A stretch of 64,000 nucleotides of DNA from Geomonas ferrireducens (GTDB lineage: Bacteria; Desulfobacterota; Desulfuromonadia; Geobacterales; Geobacteraceae). The translations under genes and the position numbers were made by a program. Location of the stretch: positions 371,001 to 435,000 of the forward strand of contig NZ_SSYA01000001.1 in assembly GCF_004917065.1 (NCBI RefSeq), given 5' to 3'. Positions 35,002 to 43,907 of this stretch are shown here, piece by piece (the stretch's first letter is position 1; every line of letters begins with the position of its first letter). Under the pieces are notes generated by a model that was not told the DNA's origin, did not search any database, and saw nothing but the letters and a program-made list of their open reading frames with translations.

Positions 35002-35655
35002 ATGAAAGAGCTTAGAGTCATAGTAGCGGAACACGACGCGGTGCGGCGTGACCGGATGGCGGACAGGTTCAGTGCCTCGGGATACTCGGTGACAACCATG
35101 GGTTCAGCCGCCGAGTTGCTGCAGGGCGTCTTCGAGACGCAGGGTGGCGTACTGCTGCTGGACGGGGACTTCGATCCCCATATCGCATCGGCTGACCTGC
35201 TCCACCTGCTGAAACGTGGCGATCCGAACCTCCAGGTGATTCTGGTATGCGATGACGTCCCAGCCGCGCTTGCTCGCCGGGTCCACAACGAGGGAATTTT
35301 CTACTGCGCCTTGAAACCGGCCGATCCGTGCGACACCGAGGAACTCGAGGCGGCAGTAGGATGTGCCTTCAGGAAAAACCGCGAAAACGGCCGCAAAGGC
35401 GTTGTCGGCCGGGAACGTAACAGGATAGCGGCACCGGCCAGGCACGTCGTCTGCCTCATGACGCTTCTTTCCGTGGTCATCGGCGCGGCCCTTACCCTCG
35501 CCATACAGGGGGCCGGATTTGCCACCGCAGGGCTGACCTACCTCTTCCTCGGTTTCTGCGCCGTCATCATCACCACGCAGCTCGTGCCGATTTTCCGCAT
35601 CAGGCTGGCACAGCGGGTGGCGCAGACCGCGGTTAGCGAATTGTCCAAGAGATAA
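35002..35655 (+). CDS. Receiver-like protein with C-terminal membrane segments
   Basis: 217 aa, GAGGTGGGCC before the ATG. Residues 1-118 follow a receiver fold (LRVIVAEHDAVRRDRMADRF, GGVLLLDGDF, VILVCDDVP, KPAD), with an Asp in LLLDGDF where the phosphoacceptor is expected. Two membrane segments follow a basic linker: about 149-170 (VVCLMTLLSVVIGAALTLAI) and 177-198 (GLTYLFLGFCAVIITTQLVP). A receiver ending in membrane helices is unusual. The last helix shares the Q-L-V-P motif of the two preceding small proteins, so all three may pack together in one complex. Confidence 0.7.
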   Translation: MKELRVIVAEHDAVRRDRMADRFSASGYSVTTMGSAAELLQGVFETQGGVLLLDGDFDPHIASADLLHLLKRGDPNLQVILVCDDVPAALARRVHNEGIFYCALKPADPCDTEELEAAVGCAFRKNRENGRKGVVGRERNRIAAPARHVVCLMTLLSVVIGAALTLAIQGAGFATAGLTYLFLGFCAVIITTQLVPIFRIRLAQRVAQTAVSELSKR

Positions 35656-35677
35656 CTGCCGTAAAAAGGAGGTCAAC

Positions 35678-36763
35678 GTGAACCGTCACACGAACCAGAA
35701 CTGGATAGCCCTTTTCCTCATGGCACTGCTCTTCTTGGCAAGCGCGGCCATCTGCAGGGCGGAAGGCTTTTCCTTCGGCGGCACCGAAGGGAAAAGCGGC
35801 ACCTGCCTTTCCTGCCATGCGGACCCCGCCGCCGTAGGCGGGAAGATGCTCATCGATCCCGCGCGCTACACACGGACCACGCACGCCAAGATCGGCTGCC
35901 CATCATGCCACGACTCCATGCCGGCGACACATCCGCAAGGTGGAGTGCCGGCCAGGGCCGAGTGCGCCGAGTGCCACTCGGAGATCGCCCAACAGTACGG
36001 CTCCAGCATCCACGCAGGCAAGACCAGATGCGCCGGTTGCCACAACCCGCACAAGGTGAAGTCTCCCGAGGAAATCTCCGGTCAGGAGATAAACACCATG
36101 TGCTCCAACTGCCATGACGTCTTCAAGATGACGGCAACACACGGGCAGTGGCTACCCCAGGCGGATCTGCACATCAGGATGCTGCCGTGCATCACCTGCC
36201 ATACCGGGGCGAAGAGTTACTACATCAGCATGTACATCGTGAAAGGACAAAACGGCTCGCGTTTCGGGAAACAGGAGATGGCAAGCTACGACGAGCTGAA
36301 AGGTCTCGCCGGGGGCGCGGAGATCGTAACCCTGGTCGACAAGAACCACGACAACTACATCTCCATCCAGGAACTGCGCAACTTCAACAACGACCCGGCG
36401 CACAAGAACCTGCACCTGCAGGGGATGATGACCCCGGAAACGGTCACCCACAACTTCGAGATCCTCGACAACCGCCGCAACTGCTCCTTCTGCCACACCT
36501 CGGGTTCCACCGTGATGCAGACGAGCTACCTCACCTTCCCGGGGAGGGACGGCACCTATCAGCGGGTGGCGGTCGAGAAGGGGGCCATCCTCGACGCCCT
36601 CTATGGCACCCCTGACTTCTACCTCATGGGCTCGACGAAAAACCAGAACCTGAACCGCATCGGCCTCGCCATCATCTGCGGCGGCCTCATCATGCCTGTC
36701 GGGCATGGCTTCCTCCGCTTCCTTACCCGCAAAAACAGAGAGAGAAAGGAGCATGAGTCATGA
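35678..36763 (+). CDS. cbcA: CbcA-like heptaheme c-type cytochrome with an EF-hand
   Basis: 361 aa from a GTG with AAAAGGAGG upstream. N-terminal signal/anchor (about 9-27). Seven CxxCH sites at 43, 74, 96, 118, 142, 171 and 269. Between the sixth and seventh hemes lies a textbook EF-hand loop, DKNHDNYISIQE (221-232), so calcium may tune this domain. A C-terminal membrane helix (about 337-358) anchors it to the inner membrane. CbcA of the G. sulfurreducens CbcBA complex also has seven hemes and is encoded beside a b-type cytochrome and bccR; that complex supports respiration near the lowest usable potentials. It should take electrons from CbcB and pass them to periplasmic cytochromes. Confidence 0.87.
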   Translation: MNRHTNQNWIALFLMALLFLASAAICRAEGFSFGGTEGKSGTCLSCHADPAAVGGKMLIDPARYTRTTHAKIGCPSCHDSMPATHPQGGVPARAECAECHSEIAQQYGSSIHAGKTRCAGCHNPHKVKSPEEISGQEINTMCSNCHDVFKMTATHGQWLPQADLHIRMLPCITCHTGAKSYYISMYIVKGQNGSRFGKQEMASYDELKGLAGGAEIVTLVDKNHDNYISIQELRNFNNDPAHKNLHLQGMMTPETVTHNFEILDNRRNCSFCHTSGSTVMQTSYLTFPGRDGTYQRVAVEKGAILDALYGTPDFYLMGSTKNQNLNRIGLAIICGGLIMPVGHGFLRFLTRKNRERKEHES

Positions 36764-37494
36764 GCGATAAAACGAAAATATACCTGCAGCCCATCCCGAT
36801 CAGGGTCTGGCACTGGCTAAACGCCTTCGGCATCATCACGCTCGCAGTAACGGGCGTCCAGATCCGCTTCCCAGAAACGCTCAGTTTTCTCGGGAGCTAC
36901 CAGACCGCAATCAGGGTCCATAACACCGCCGGCTTGATCGTATCGTTCTCCTTTCTCATCTGGTTCTTCTACTACGCGACGGTGAAGAGCAACCTGGACG
37001 ACATCTACATTCCGAACCAGGAAGACATCAAGCACGGCATAGTAAGACAGCTTCTTTACTACTGCTTCTGGTACTTCCTCGGGCGTCCGAGCCCCTTCCA
37101 CGCGACACCCAAGGTGAAGTTCAACCCGATGCAGAAGGCGGCGTACCTGGTGGTCATGTTCATGCTGGAGCCGTTCGTCATCTTCAGCGGGCTGCTGCTC
37201 ATGAACGTCACCCCGCTCAGGGTGCTGGTGCTCATGACCGGAGGGATCAAGTTCATCGTCGCGCTGCACTTTCTCCTTGCCTGCTCACTGGTGGCCTTTC
37301 TCTGCACCCACGTCTACCTGGCGACCCTCGGCGCCACCCCGCTTTCCTACCTGAAACCGATGATCTTCGGTTGGGAGGAGGTGGAGGAGCACCACGAGGT
37401 GGCCGAAGAGCACCAGGACGCTCCCAGGGGGTACCGGCCCGTACGGCATTACCCGGAGTGCATGCAGCACATACCTGACAATCAGCATAGTTGA
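36760..37494 (+). CDS. cbcB: CbcB-like b-type cytochrome, quinol-oxidising membrane subunit
   Basis: 244 aa, overlapping cbcA by 4 bases (ATGA). Cytochrome b561/FdnI-like fold with four main membrane segments: about 17-37 (WHWLNAFGIITLAVTGVQI), 53-72 (NTAGLIVSFSFLIWFFYY), 128-150 (AYLVVMFMLEPFVIFSGLL) and 167-190 (FIVALHFLLACSLVAFLCTH). Histidines in helices 1, 2 and 4 (H18, H54, H172 and H187 regions) are suitable ligands for two b hemes. The C-terminal tail is acidic and His-rich (EEVEEHHEVAEEH). It likely oxidises menaquinol and passes electrons to CbcA. Confidence 0.87.
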   Translation: MSDKTKIYLQPIPIRVWHWLNAFGIITLAVTGVQIRFPETLSFLGSYQTAIRVHNTAGLIVSFSFLIWFFYYATVKSNLDDIYIPNQEDIKHGIVRQLLYYCFWYFLGRPSPFHATPKVKFNPMQKAAYLVVMFMLEPFVIFSGLLLMNVTPLRVLVLMTGGIKFIVALHFLLACSLVAFLCTHVYLATLGATPLSYLKPMIFGWEEVEEHHEVAEEHQDAPRGYRPVRHYPECMQHIPDNQHS

Positions 37495-37559
37495 GGCGGC
37501 AGCCACCCCGGCGCCGGAGTAAACCGGTCGCCGGGGATACGTGAAAACGGAGGTGCACC

Positions 37560-38396
37560 ATGTTCGAGCGAATCGCAGGGAGGGCTTTGGTCCCGGTCGG
37601 GATCGTGGTAACCGGTTTCCTCGTGGTCTGCTTCGTGCTCCTGTATGCGGCGATCAAGAACGTGGTGCTGCGGGACTCGGTGGAACACGCGAACAACCTG
37701 GCGGGAATCGTGCTGAAGTCTACGCGGCATGCCATGCTCAAATCGGACCGCGAGCTAAACCGGGCGATCATCCGGAACATAAGCGAGCAAAAGGGCGTAC
37801 AGCACGTGCGCATCTTCAACAAGAAAGGGACCGTCGTGGTCTCGTCGCACCCGGAAGAAGTGAACCGCCAGCTCGACAAGAAAGCGGAAGGGTGCGTCAT
37901 CTGCCACGAAAAAGCTCAGCCCATCACGACGCTCGGCAGCATGCAGAAGGCCCGCAGCTTCAAGAACAACCTCGGCGCCGACGTGATCGCGATAACCGCG
38001 CCGATCTACAACGACCCCGAATGCGCCAACGCCGCCTGCCACTTCCACCCCGCCGACCAGAAGGTGCTGGGAACCTTGGATATCGGCCTTTCGCAGGAAG
38101 CTACTCTCGCCTCGCTGGCATCGATCCGCCTGCAGATGATCATCTTCTCGATACTGACGCTGGTACTGACAATGGCGGGGGTGATCGCACTACTTAAGAT
38201 GATCGTGCTTGTGCCTATGAGGAAGCTGCAGGATTTTGCGGAAAAAAACGAGGAGGGAGGTACCGCGCTGCACCCGCCAAAACTCCCCTATGAGCTTGAC
38301 AGGATCGCACAGTCTTTCTACTGTATCAGGAAAAGGCTGGACAACGTCGAACTGAACCGGGTGAATCCTTCCCCCAATGCAGATCCGAACCGGTAG
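37560..38396 (+). CDS. Membrane di-heme sensor-like protein without kinase domain
   Basis: 278 aa, CGGAGG upstream. TM1 about 11-33, periplasmic domain 34-188, TM2 about 190-213, HAMP-like tail to about 265. The periplasmic domain has CVICH (112-116) and a wider heme-like motif CANAACH (155-161), followed by FHPADQKVLGTLD. The histidine kinase at 47735 has the same two motifs at exactly the same residue numbers. There is no HisKA, GGDEF or MCP output domain, so it may sense redox state or ligands and act through its HAMP region on another protein, or be a structural part of the Cbc system. It lies 65 bases after cbcB. Confidence 0.75.
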   Translation: MFERIAGRALVPVGIVVTGFLVVCFVLLYAAIKNVVLRDSVEHANNLAGIVLKSTRHAMLKSDRELNRAIIRNISEQKGVQHVRIFNKKGTVVVSSHPEEVNRQLDKKAEGCVICHEKAQPITTLGSMQKARSFKNNLGADVIAITAPIYNDPECANAACHFHPADQKVLGTLDIGLSQEATLASLASIRLQMIIFSILTLVLTMAGVIALLKMIVLVPMRKLQDFAEKNEEGGTALHPPKLPYELDRIAQSFYCIRKRLDNVELNRVNPSPNADPNR

Positions 38397-38406
38397 CAGG
38401 CCAGTC

Positions 38407-38982
38407 ATGAAAGCGGACGGGTGCTCCATGGAAGCGGCAAGCAAAGACAAGATAGCGACGGGTAGCGCTGCCCGGGACGCGAAAAGCGTGCTGCGGCAGG
38501 GGCTTATGGACGACATGGCGAGGCTGCGGCGCTTCTCAAACCGCGGGCTCTTCGCGCTGTCGCTCTTCATAGTCGCCAGTACCGTGGCGTGGCGGGGCTT
38601 CACCTTCCTCCCCACTCCCCAGCAGCTCGTGGCGGCCATGGGGACGCCCCCCACCCCGTTCATGGTCAGCATGGTGCTGGTGCTTTACACCTTTTCCGCC
38701 ATCATCCTGAGCCTGTCGCGCATGATGGCCGGCGTGTACCACAAAAGCAGCTTCTGTCATGTCGGCTACGCGCTCGGGTTCTACCTTTTCTACTACGTGG
38801 CCGACGCGCTCGCCGACAACTACTGGGCCGTTTTCGGCGCCGGTTTCACCGTCCTCTGCCTGGAAAGTTACCGGATCTGGACTTTCTGCAGCGACCAGCT
38901 CGGAAAGAAACAGGAGCAACTGGACTTTCTGGAGCGAAACGGCAGGATGCCCCCCGAGGAAGAAGACTCCCTCTACAGCTGA
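38407..38982 (+). CDS. Hypothetical inner-membrane protein at the end of the cbc operon
   Basis: 191 aa from the ATG at 38407, 10 bases after the preceding stop; a later Met (38428) is also possible. About 45 polar residues precede four membrane segments: 55-72, 91-112 (FMVSMVLVLYTFSAIILSL), 118-137 (SSFCHVGYALGFYLFYYVA) and 142-165. The C-terminus is charged (KKQEQLDFLERNGRMPPEEE). No family recognised. It is the last gene before a strand switch. Confidence 0.65.
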   Translation: MKADGCSMEAASKDKIATGSAARDAKSVLRQGLMDDMARLRRFSNRGLFALSLFIVASTVAWRGFTFLPTPQQLVAAMGTPPTPFMVSMVLVLYTFSAIILSLSRMMAGVYHKSSFCHVGYALGFYLFYYVADALADNYWAVFGAGFTVLCLESYRIWTFCSDQLGKKQEQLDFLERNGRMPPEEEDSLYS

Positions 38983-38989
38983 TCCCCCA

Positions 38990-39226
38990 TCAGTTCTCAG
39001 CCGCCTGGTGTTTCTCGTAACTGTTGCAGGGCTGCCCCGTCTTCATGCGGGGCACGTCCAGCACGGTGTAGATGGTGCAGCGCCCTTTGAGGTGGAGCTT
39101 GCAGTCTTCGTAGCTGCAGACCACGTAGGCACGGTCGTTGGGGCCGGAGAGCATCTGCTCCAGCTTGTCAGCGATCTTGTCGTTTTTCCCCGCCATCGCG
39201 GCGATCTGCGTCAGCTTGTCTTCCAT
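38990..39226 (-). CDS. Small cysteine-containing hypothetical protein
   Basis: 78 aa, preceded by AGGTGG. The N-terminal half is helical and charged (KLTQIAAMAGKNDKIADKLE); the C-terminal half has four Cys (VVCSYEDCKLHLKGRCTIYT and later QPCNSY), in the order Cx4Cx6C then a distant Cys, possibly a metal or cluster site. No family recognised. It is convergent with the cbc operon, only 7 bases from its last stop. Confidence 0.55.
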   Translation of the reverse strand: MEDKLTQIAAMAGKNDKIADKLEQMLSGPNDRAYVVCSYEDCKLHLKGRCTIYTVLDVPRMKTGQPCNSYEKHQAAEN

Positions 39227-39300
39227 CGTTTTCCACCTCCACAGTGATCTCGCTGCAGTTGGACCGGCAGATTATCATCACACGTCCGGGACCGCTACAA

Positions 39301-39335
39301 AAAAAGGCCCCCGAGCGCTTGCTTCGGGGGCCTTT
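39301..39335 (-). terminator. Terminator of sfrBA
   Basis: GGCCCCCGA (39306-39314) pairs with TCGGGGGCC (39324-39332). On the minus strand the stem is followed by a run of seven T, 31 bases after the sfrA stop. Confidence 0.85.
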
Positions 39336-39365
39336 CGTTCTTTCATGCCGTGCGCGGCATCCTTC

Positions 39366-41837
39366 CTATCCCTTTTCCACTTTCACTTCGACGAGGTTGC
39401 AGTTCCCCTTGAGGAGCGCGTTTGCGTTCAGCTCCCTGAAGTGCGACGGAGCGAAGAGCAGGCCGGGCTGCACCTTGTCGCTGATGCGCGCCGGGGCGGT
39501 CATGGCACCGTTGCCGGAGGATAGTTTGACGCTCGCCCCTTCCGCGACCCCAAGGGACGCGGCATCGGAGGGATGCAGCTCAACGAATCCGGTCGGGCAG
39601 ACCTCGAGGTTCGCGGAGGAGCGGGTGGTGGAGGTACCGTTGTGGTAACCGACCGGTCCGACCAGGAGCTGGAACCTCGCCTTGGCGGAGCTTGCCGGCT
39701 TGGTGATCGGTGCGAGCGGCGCATCGCCCCTGGCAGCGGTAGCACCCTTTGTAACGCCGTCACGCGAACCGTCAAATGCCTCGTACGCTTTGACCTTGGT
39801 CTTGATTTCAGCCATGACGCTTGCCGGGGTTATGCGCTGGTTGCTGGAGGTGAGGCGGCTCCAGAGGTCGGCCAGGATGGCCCAGTCTTCCTTGGCGTGG
39901 CCGGGGGCGTCGACCGCCTTGAAGATCGCCTGCACCCTGTTGTCGAGCGAGGTGAACGAGCCGCTCTTCTCAGCCGCGGCACCAGCCGGGAGCGCGGCGT
40001 GGGCATACTCGAGAGAGTCTCCCTCGAAGACGTCCTGCACCACCAGGAACTCAAGCTTCGCGAGGGCCTTCCTGATCCGCTGGTTGTCCGGGAAGCCGGC
40101 CAGGTCACATCCCATGAGGTAGAGCGCCTTGATGCTCCCCGCCTCGATCCCCTCGACGATGCCCCAGATATCCTTGCCGTCCGCCCCGGGGACCACCCCC
40201 ATGTCGAGCAGGCCTACGCTGTTGTTCTTCGCGTCGATCGGGTAGATGCCCCCCCCCTGCGCGTCGGAGGCCCCGGTGAGCACGGCGAGGTCGGCAAGTG
40301 CCGCGATCTTGACGGAAGCATCGGCGCTCCTGATCAGATCGGCGCCAAAGACGATGGCCACGCGGCTCATCCCGGCGAGTTGCTGCACCGCGTTCTCGAC
40401 GGCCGCCTCGGTGATACCGGCCTGCTCGCAGAGCTCGGCCATGGAAAGCTGGGCGAGCCCTTCCTTGACGCTCTCGGCCCCGGCGGGGACGGCGACGCCT
40501 GCCGCGATGAGACCCTTCATCAGGGCGTAGATCACCTGCAGCTCGGCACCTGGTGCGTTCTTCAGGTGCACGTTGGAGAACTTCTTCAGCTTGACGTCGC
40601 GCATGTTCACGAGGACCAGGCGCGCATCTTTTTTCGTCGCCGCCTTGATGACGCGGTACTCGGCGTTGGTCGCCTCGGCGTTCAGGTCGCAGCCAAAGAC
40701 CAGGATGGCCTGGGCCTCATCGAGCGCGTCGAGCTGTTTGCTTGCGCCGGTGAAACCGAAGCGTCTCTGCATCTGGGCCTGCGCCTGGGCGAAGCCAAGT
40801 CCCGCTTCCGAATCGACGTTGCCGCAGCCTAGCGCCTCGCGGAAGATCTTCTGGAAGAGGAAGCTCTCCTCGTTGGTAACCCTCGGGGAACCGAGGCCGG
40901 CAACCGCCTTGCCCCCTTCGCGCGCCACGATCTCCTTAAGTTTCGCCGCCACCGTGTTGAGCGCGGTGTTCCAGTCGGTCTTACCGAGGGCCCCGGCATC
41001 GTTTCTCAGCATCGGCTCGGAAAGTCTCTGGTCGGAATCGAGGTAGCGGTAGCCGAAGCGGCCGTTGATGCAGAGATTGCCGTTGTTGTAGCCGTCGTCC
41101 TCGCTGGTTACCCGCTCGACGCGACCTTCCTTCGCGTGATACTCGATCTGGCAGCCGGTACCGCAGAAGGCGCAGACGCTCGGAATCCGGTTGAAGGTCC
41201 AGGGACGCCCCTTGAACTTGAACGGCTTGGAGATGAGGGCGCCGGTCGGGCAGGCCGCGACGCAGTTGCCGCAGAACTCGCAGTTCAAGGGTTTGCCGTC
41301 GACGGTGTCGATGATGGCGTCCTCCCCCTTGTTCACAACCTTGATCGCGTCGCAGCCGACGATCTCGTGGTCCACCTTGACGCACTTCTCACAGAGGATG
41401 CAGCGGTTGGGGTCGCTTTCGATGAGGGGCCAGTCGTAGCGGATCTGGCGGCGCTCCAGGATCGCCGAGTAGTCCTGCTTGGTCGCGTTCAGCGCGTAGC
41501 AGGAGTCCTGCAGGTCGCACTCGCCGCCGGCGTCGCAGACCGGGCAGTCCAGCGGGTGGTTCACCAGCATGAGTTCCATGATCTTGCGCCGCGCCTCCCG
41601 GAGGGCCGGCGTGTCCGTGGTGACCTGGATACCCTCCTTGACCGGCGTGTTGCAGGCGGTCATGGTACGCTCCACCCCGGCCACCTCTACCGCGCAGACG
41701 CGGCAGGCGCCGGTGGGGGAGACCTTCTTCAGCCAGCAAAGGGTCGGGATCGTGATCCCGACCGTGGCCGCGGCCCCCAGTATGGTGGTACCTTCTTCGA
41801 CTTGCACGCTCTTGCCATCAATGGTTAAGCTGACCAT
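39366..41837 (-). CDS. sfrA: SfrA-like NADPH oxidoreductase alpha subunit (NuoG-like)
   Basis: 823 aa (about 87 kDa). The N-terminus has a 2Fe-2S domain with Cys 34, 45, 48 and 62 (LCWLKKVSPTGACRVCAVEV), an HPLDCPVCDAGGEC cluster site, then two ferredoxin-type 4Fe-4S sites (CILCEKCVKVDHEIVGC and CEFCGNCVAACP). The rest is a molybdopterin-oxidoreductase fold beginning CAFCGTGC, as in NuoG. With SfrB it forms the soluble NADPH dehydrogenase complex first isolated from G. sulfurreducens as an Fe(III) reductase and later tied to acetate growth through NADPH reoxidation. It lies 57 bases after sfrB. ATG with TGAGGT upstream. Confidence 0.92.
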   Translation of the reverse strand: MVSLTIDGKSVQVEEGTTILGAAATVGITIPTLCWLKKVSPTGACRVCAVEVAGVERTMTACNTPVKEGIQVTTDTPALREARRKIMELMLVNHPLDCPVCDAGGECDLQDSCYALNATKQDYSAILERRQIRYDWPLIESDPNRCILCEKCVKVDHEIVGCDAIKVVNKGEDAIIDTVDGKPLNCEFCGNCVAACPTGALISKPFKFKGRPWTFNRIPSVCAFCGTGCQIEYHAKEGRVERVTSEDDGYNNGNLCINGRFGYRYLDSDQRLSEPMLRNDAGALGKTDWNTALNTVAAKLKEIVAREGGKAVAGLGSPRVTNEESFLFQKIFREALGCGNVDSEAGLGFAQAQAQMQRRFGFTGASKQLDALDEAQAILVFGCDLNAEATNAEYRVIKAATKKDARLVLVNMRDVKLKKFSNVHLKNAPGAELQVIYALMKGLIAAGVAVPAGAESVKEGLAQLSMAELCEQAGITEAAVENAVQQLAGMSRVAIVFGADLIRSADASVKIAALADLAVLTGASDAQGGGIYPIDAKNNSVGLLDMGVVPGADGKDIWGIVEGIEAGSIKALYLMGCDLAGFPDNQRIRKALAKLEFLVVQDVFEGDSLEYAHAALPAGAAAEKSGSFTSLDNRVQAIFKAVDAPGHAKEDWAILADLWSRLTSSNQRITPASVMAEIKTKVKAYEAFDGSRDGVTKGATAARGDAPLAPITKPASSAKARFQLLVGPVGYHNGTSTTRSSANLEVCPTGFVELHPSDAASLGVAEGASVKLSSGNGAMTAPARISDKVQPGLLFAPSHFRELNANALLKGNCNLVEVKVEKG

Positions 41838-41894
41838 ATAAAAACCTCAGTATTCGGTGTAATGAATTCAACTAGGTCGGGGCCGGCGTGTCGC

Positions 41895-43907
41895 CTAGAC
41901 GGCCACCATGGCGACTCGGTAGCAACGCAGGCACCTTTCGGCCTCCCGCACCGCCTGGCTGTTGGCGTAGCCGAGTTCCACCTCGCAGTAGTTCTTGTAG
42001 CTAGCCCTCTGCTTCCCGTGCACTTCCTTCTGGTGCGCGCGGGAAGCGGAATCGAGCCACTGCACGTCCTCGTTCTTGTCGTAGACGCCGAAGTAGGTGA
42101 GGATGTCCTCCATCCTCTCGTCGTCGGTAAGCTCTACCCCTTTACCTTCGAGGTAGCGCTGGATCACCTTGGCAGCGCGGTGACCGGAGCCGATGCAGGC
42201 CACGACGGTGAGCGGGCCGATCTCGGCGTCGCCCCCGGCGAAGACGCCGCCGCAGTCGGTGATGAGGGTCCTGGAAAGCATGTTCCCCATGCCGTCTTTC
42301 AGGTCCTTGCCGTCGTGCCCCTTGAGCGGAACGTACTTGGTGACGATGGTGCTCCACTTGGTGGTGTCGATCCCCGCATCGGCCGGGATGAAGGAGAGGT
42401 CGGCATCCTGACCGATGGCCGGGATGATGGTGTCGCACTCGATGACGAACTCGGAGCCCGGCACCGGCTCGGGACGGCGACGCCCAGAGGCGTCCGGCTC
42501 GCCCAGCGCCATCCTGATCAGCTCGACGCCGGTGACCTCGTTCTGTTCGTTGGCGATGACTTTGGTCGGGAGCACCTGGAACTCGAAACGCACCCCTTCC
42601 TCGTCCGCCCCGTCGACCTCCCAGACGTCCGCCGGCATCTCTTTGCGGGAGCGGCGGTAGACGAGCACCGACTCCTCGGCCCCCTCGCGCAGCGCAACCC
42701 TGACGCAGTCGATGGCGGTGTTGCCGCCGCCGACCACGAAGACCTTCTTGCCCATCCCTGTGGGAAGGCCGAGGTAGACGTTTCTCAGGAAGTCGATACC
42801 GCCGGTCAAGAAGCCTTTGTAACCTTTGTCCTCGCCCTCGACCCCCATCGGCTTTGAGCGGTGCGCGCCCGGCGCCAGGAAGACGGCGTCGAACTTCTGC
42901 CTCAGCTCGTCGAGGGTGACGTCCTTGCCGACCCGCGTGTTGTAGACGATCTCGACGCCGAGCGCCGCGATGATGTCGATGTCGCGCTGCAAAAGGTGAC
43001 GCGGCTGCCGGTACGGCGGGATGCCGACGGCGACCATGCCGCCACCGAGCGGGAGCGCCTCGTAGATGGTGACCGGGTACCCTTCAAGCGCCAGGTAGTA
43101 GGCCGCGGCGAGGCCGGCAGGACCGGCACCCACGACGGCGACCTTCTTGGACTTCTTCTCCGCCGGTACCATGGGGGGGAGATGGCCGTGCTGCCACTCG
43201 TAGTCGGAGGCGCTGCGCTTGAGAACCATGATGTTGATCGGCTCGTCGACGTTTTTCCTGCGGCAGGCGGTCTCGCACGGATGCGGGCATACGCGCCCGC
43301 AGACCGAAGGAAGCGGCATCGATTCGCGGATCGTGGCGAGCGAATCGCCGAAGCGGTAGTCCTTCACCGCCTCGATGTAGGTCGGGATGTCGATGTGGGC
43401 CGGACACTTGTCCATGCAGGGGGCGGTGTACTTCTCGATGTAACGGAATTCGGAGGAGAGGCTCTTCGCGCCGCGGATATAGTTGACGAAGGCATCGCGG
43501 AAGTGGGTGACCGCGTCGATCACCGGCACCGAGGAGCTCGGACAGAGGGTGCACTTGCAATGGGCGAGCACGCTCCCGACGTCGAGGATGGTGTCGAGGT
43601 CCTCCTCACTGCCGCGCCCCTCGAGAATGCCGGCGAGGGCGTCCATGATGACGCGGGTCCCCTTCTTGCCCGGGGTGCACTTGCCGCAGACGTACTTCGT
43701 CTGCACCCGCTTCATGTACTCGGTAACCATGGCCGGGATGTCGACATCCTTGTTGTACAGGATGATCCCGTCCCACCCGATGAAAGCCGAAAGGGGGCGC
43801 TCGCCATCGTAGGTGGCAGGCAGCTTGAAGGACAGGTCCTTCTTCTCGCCACCCTTGCGGTTGTCAACTATGTTTCTGCCCCAGCTGGAAAAAACCACCT
43901 CTGCCAC
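41895..43907 (-). CDS. sfrB: SfrB-like NADPH oxidoreductase beta subunit (NuoF/GltD fusion)
   Basis: 670 aa from a GTG with GGAGG upstream. Residues about 1-150 hold a NuoF-type 4Fe-4S region (KYVCGKCTPGKKGTRV, CKCTLCP). Residues about 165-230 carry GltD-type cluster cysteines (CMDKCPAHIDIPTYIE, CGRVCPHPCETACRR). Residues about 245-600 are a two-nucleotide flavoprotein: FAD site VAVVGAGPAGLAAAYYL and NADPH site VFVVGGGNTAIDCVRVA. It oxidises NADPH and passes electrons to SfrA. It is first in the sfrBA operon; two dyads lie in its upstream region. Confidence 0.92.
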   Translation of the reverse strand: MAEVVFSSWGRNIVDNRKGGEKKDLSFKLPATYDGERPLSAFIGWDGIILYNKDVDIPAMVTEYMKRVQTKYVCGKCTPGKKGTRVIMDALAGILEGRGSEEDLDTILDVGSVLAHCKCTLCPSSSVPVIDAVTHFRDAFVNYIRGAKSLSSEFRYIEKYTAPCMDKCPAHIDIPTYIEAVKDYRFGDSLATIRESMPLPSVCGRVCPHPCETACRRKNVDEPINIMVLKRSASDYEWQHGHLPPMVPAEKKSKKVAVVGAGPAGLAAAYYLALEGYPVTIYEALPLGGGMVAVGIPPYRQPRHLLQRDIDIIAALGVEIVYNTRVGKDVTLDELRQKFDAVFLAPGAHRSKPMGVEGEDKGYKGFLTGGIDFLRNVYLGLPTGMGKKVFVVGGGNTAIDCVRVALREGAEESVLVYRRSRKEMPADVWEVDGADEEGVRFEFQVLPTKVIANEQNEVTGVELIRMALGEPDASGRRRPEPVPGSEFVIECDTIIPAIGQDADLSFIPADAGIDTTKWSTIVTKYVPLKGHDGKDLKDGMGNMLSRTLITDCGGVFAGGDAEIGPLTVVACIGSGHRAAKVIQRYLEGKGVELTDDERMEDILTYFGVYDKNEDVQWLDSASRAHQKEVHGKQRASYKNYCEVELGYANSQAVREAERCLRCYRVAMVAV

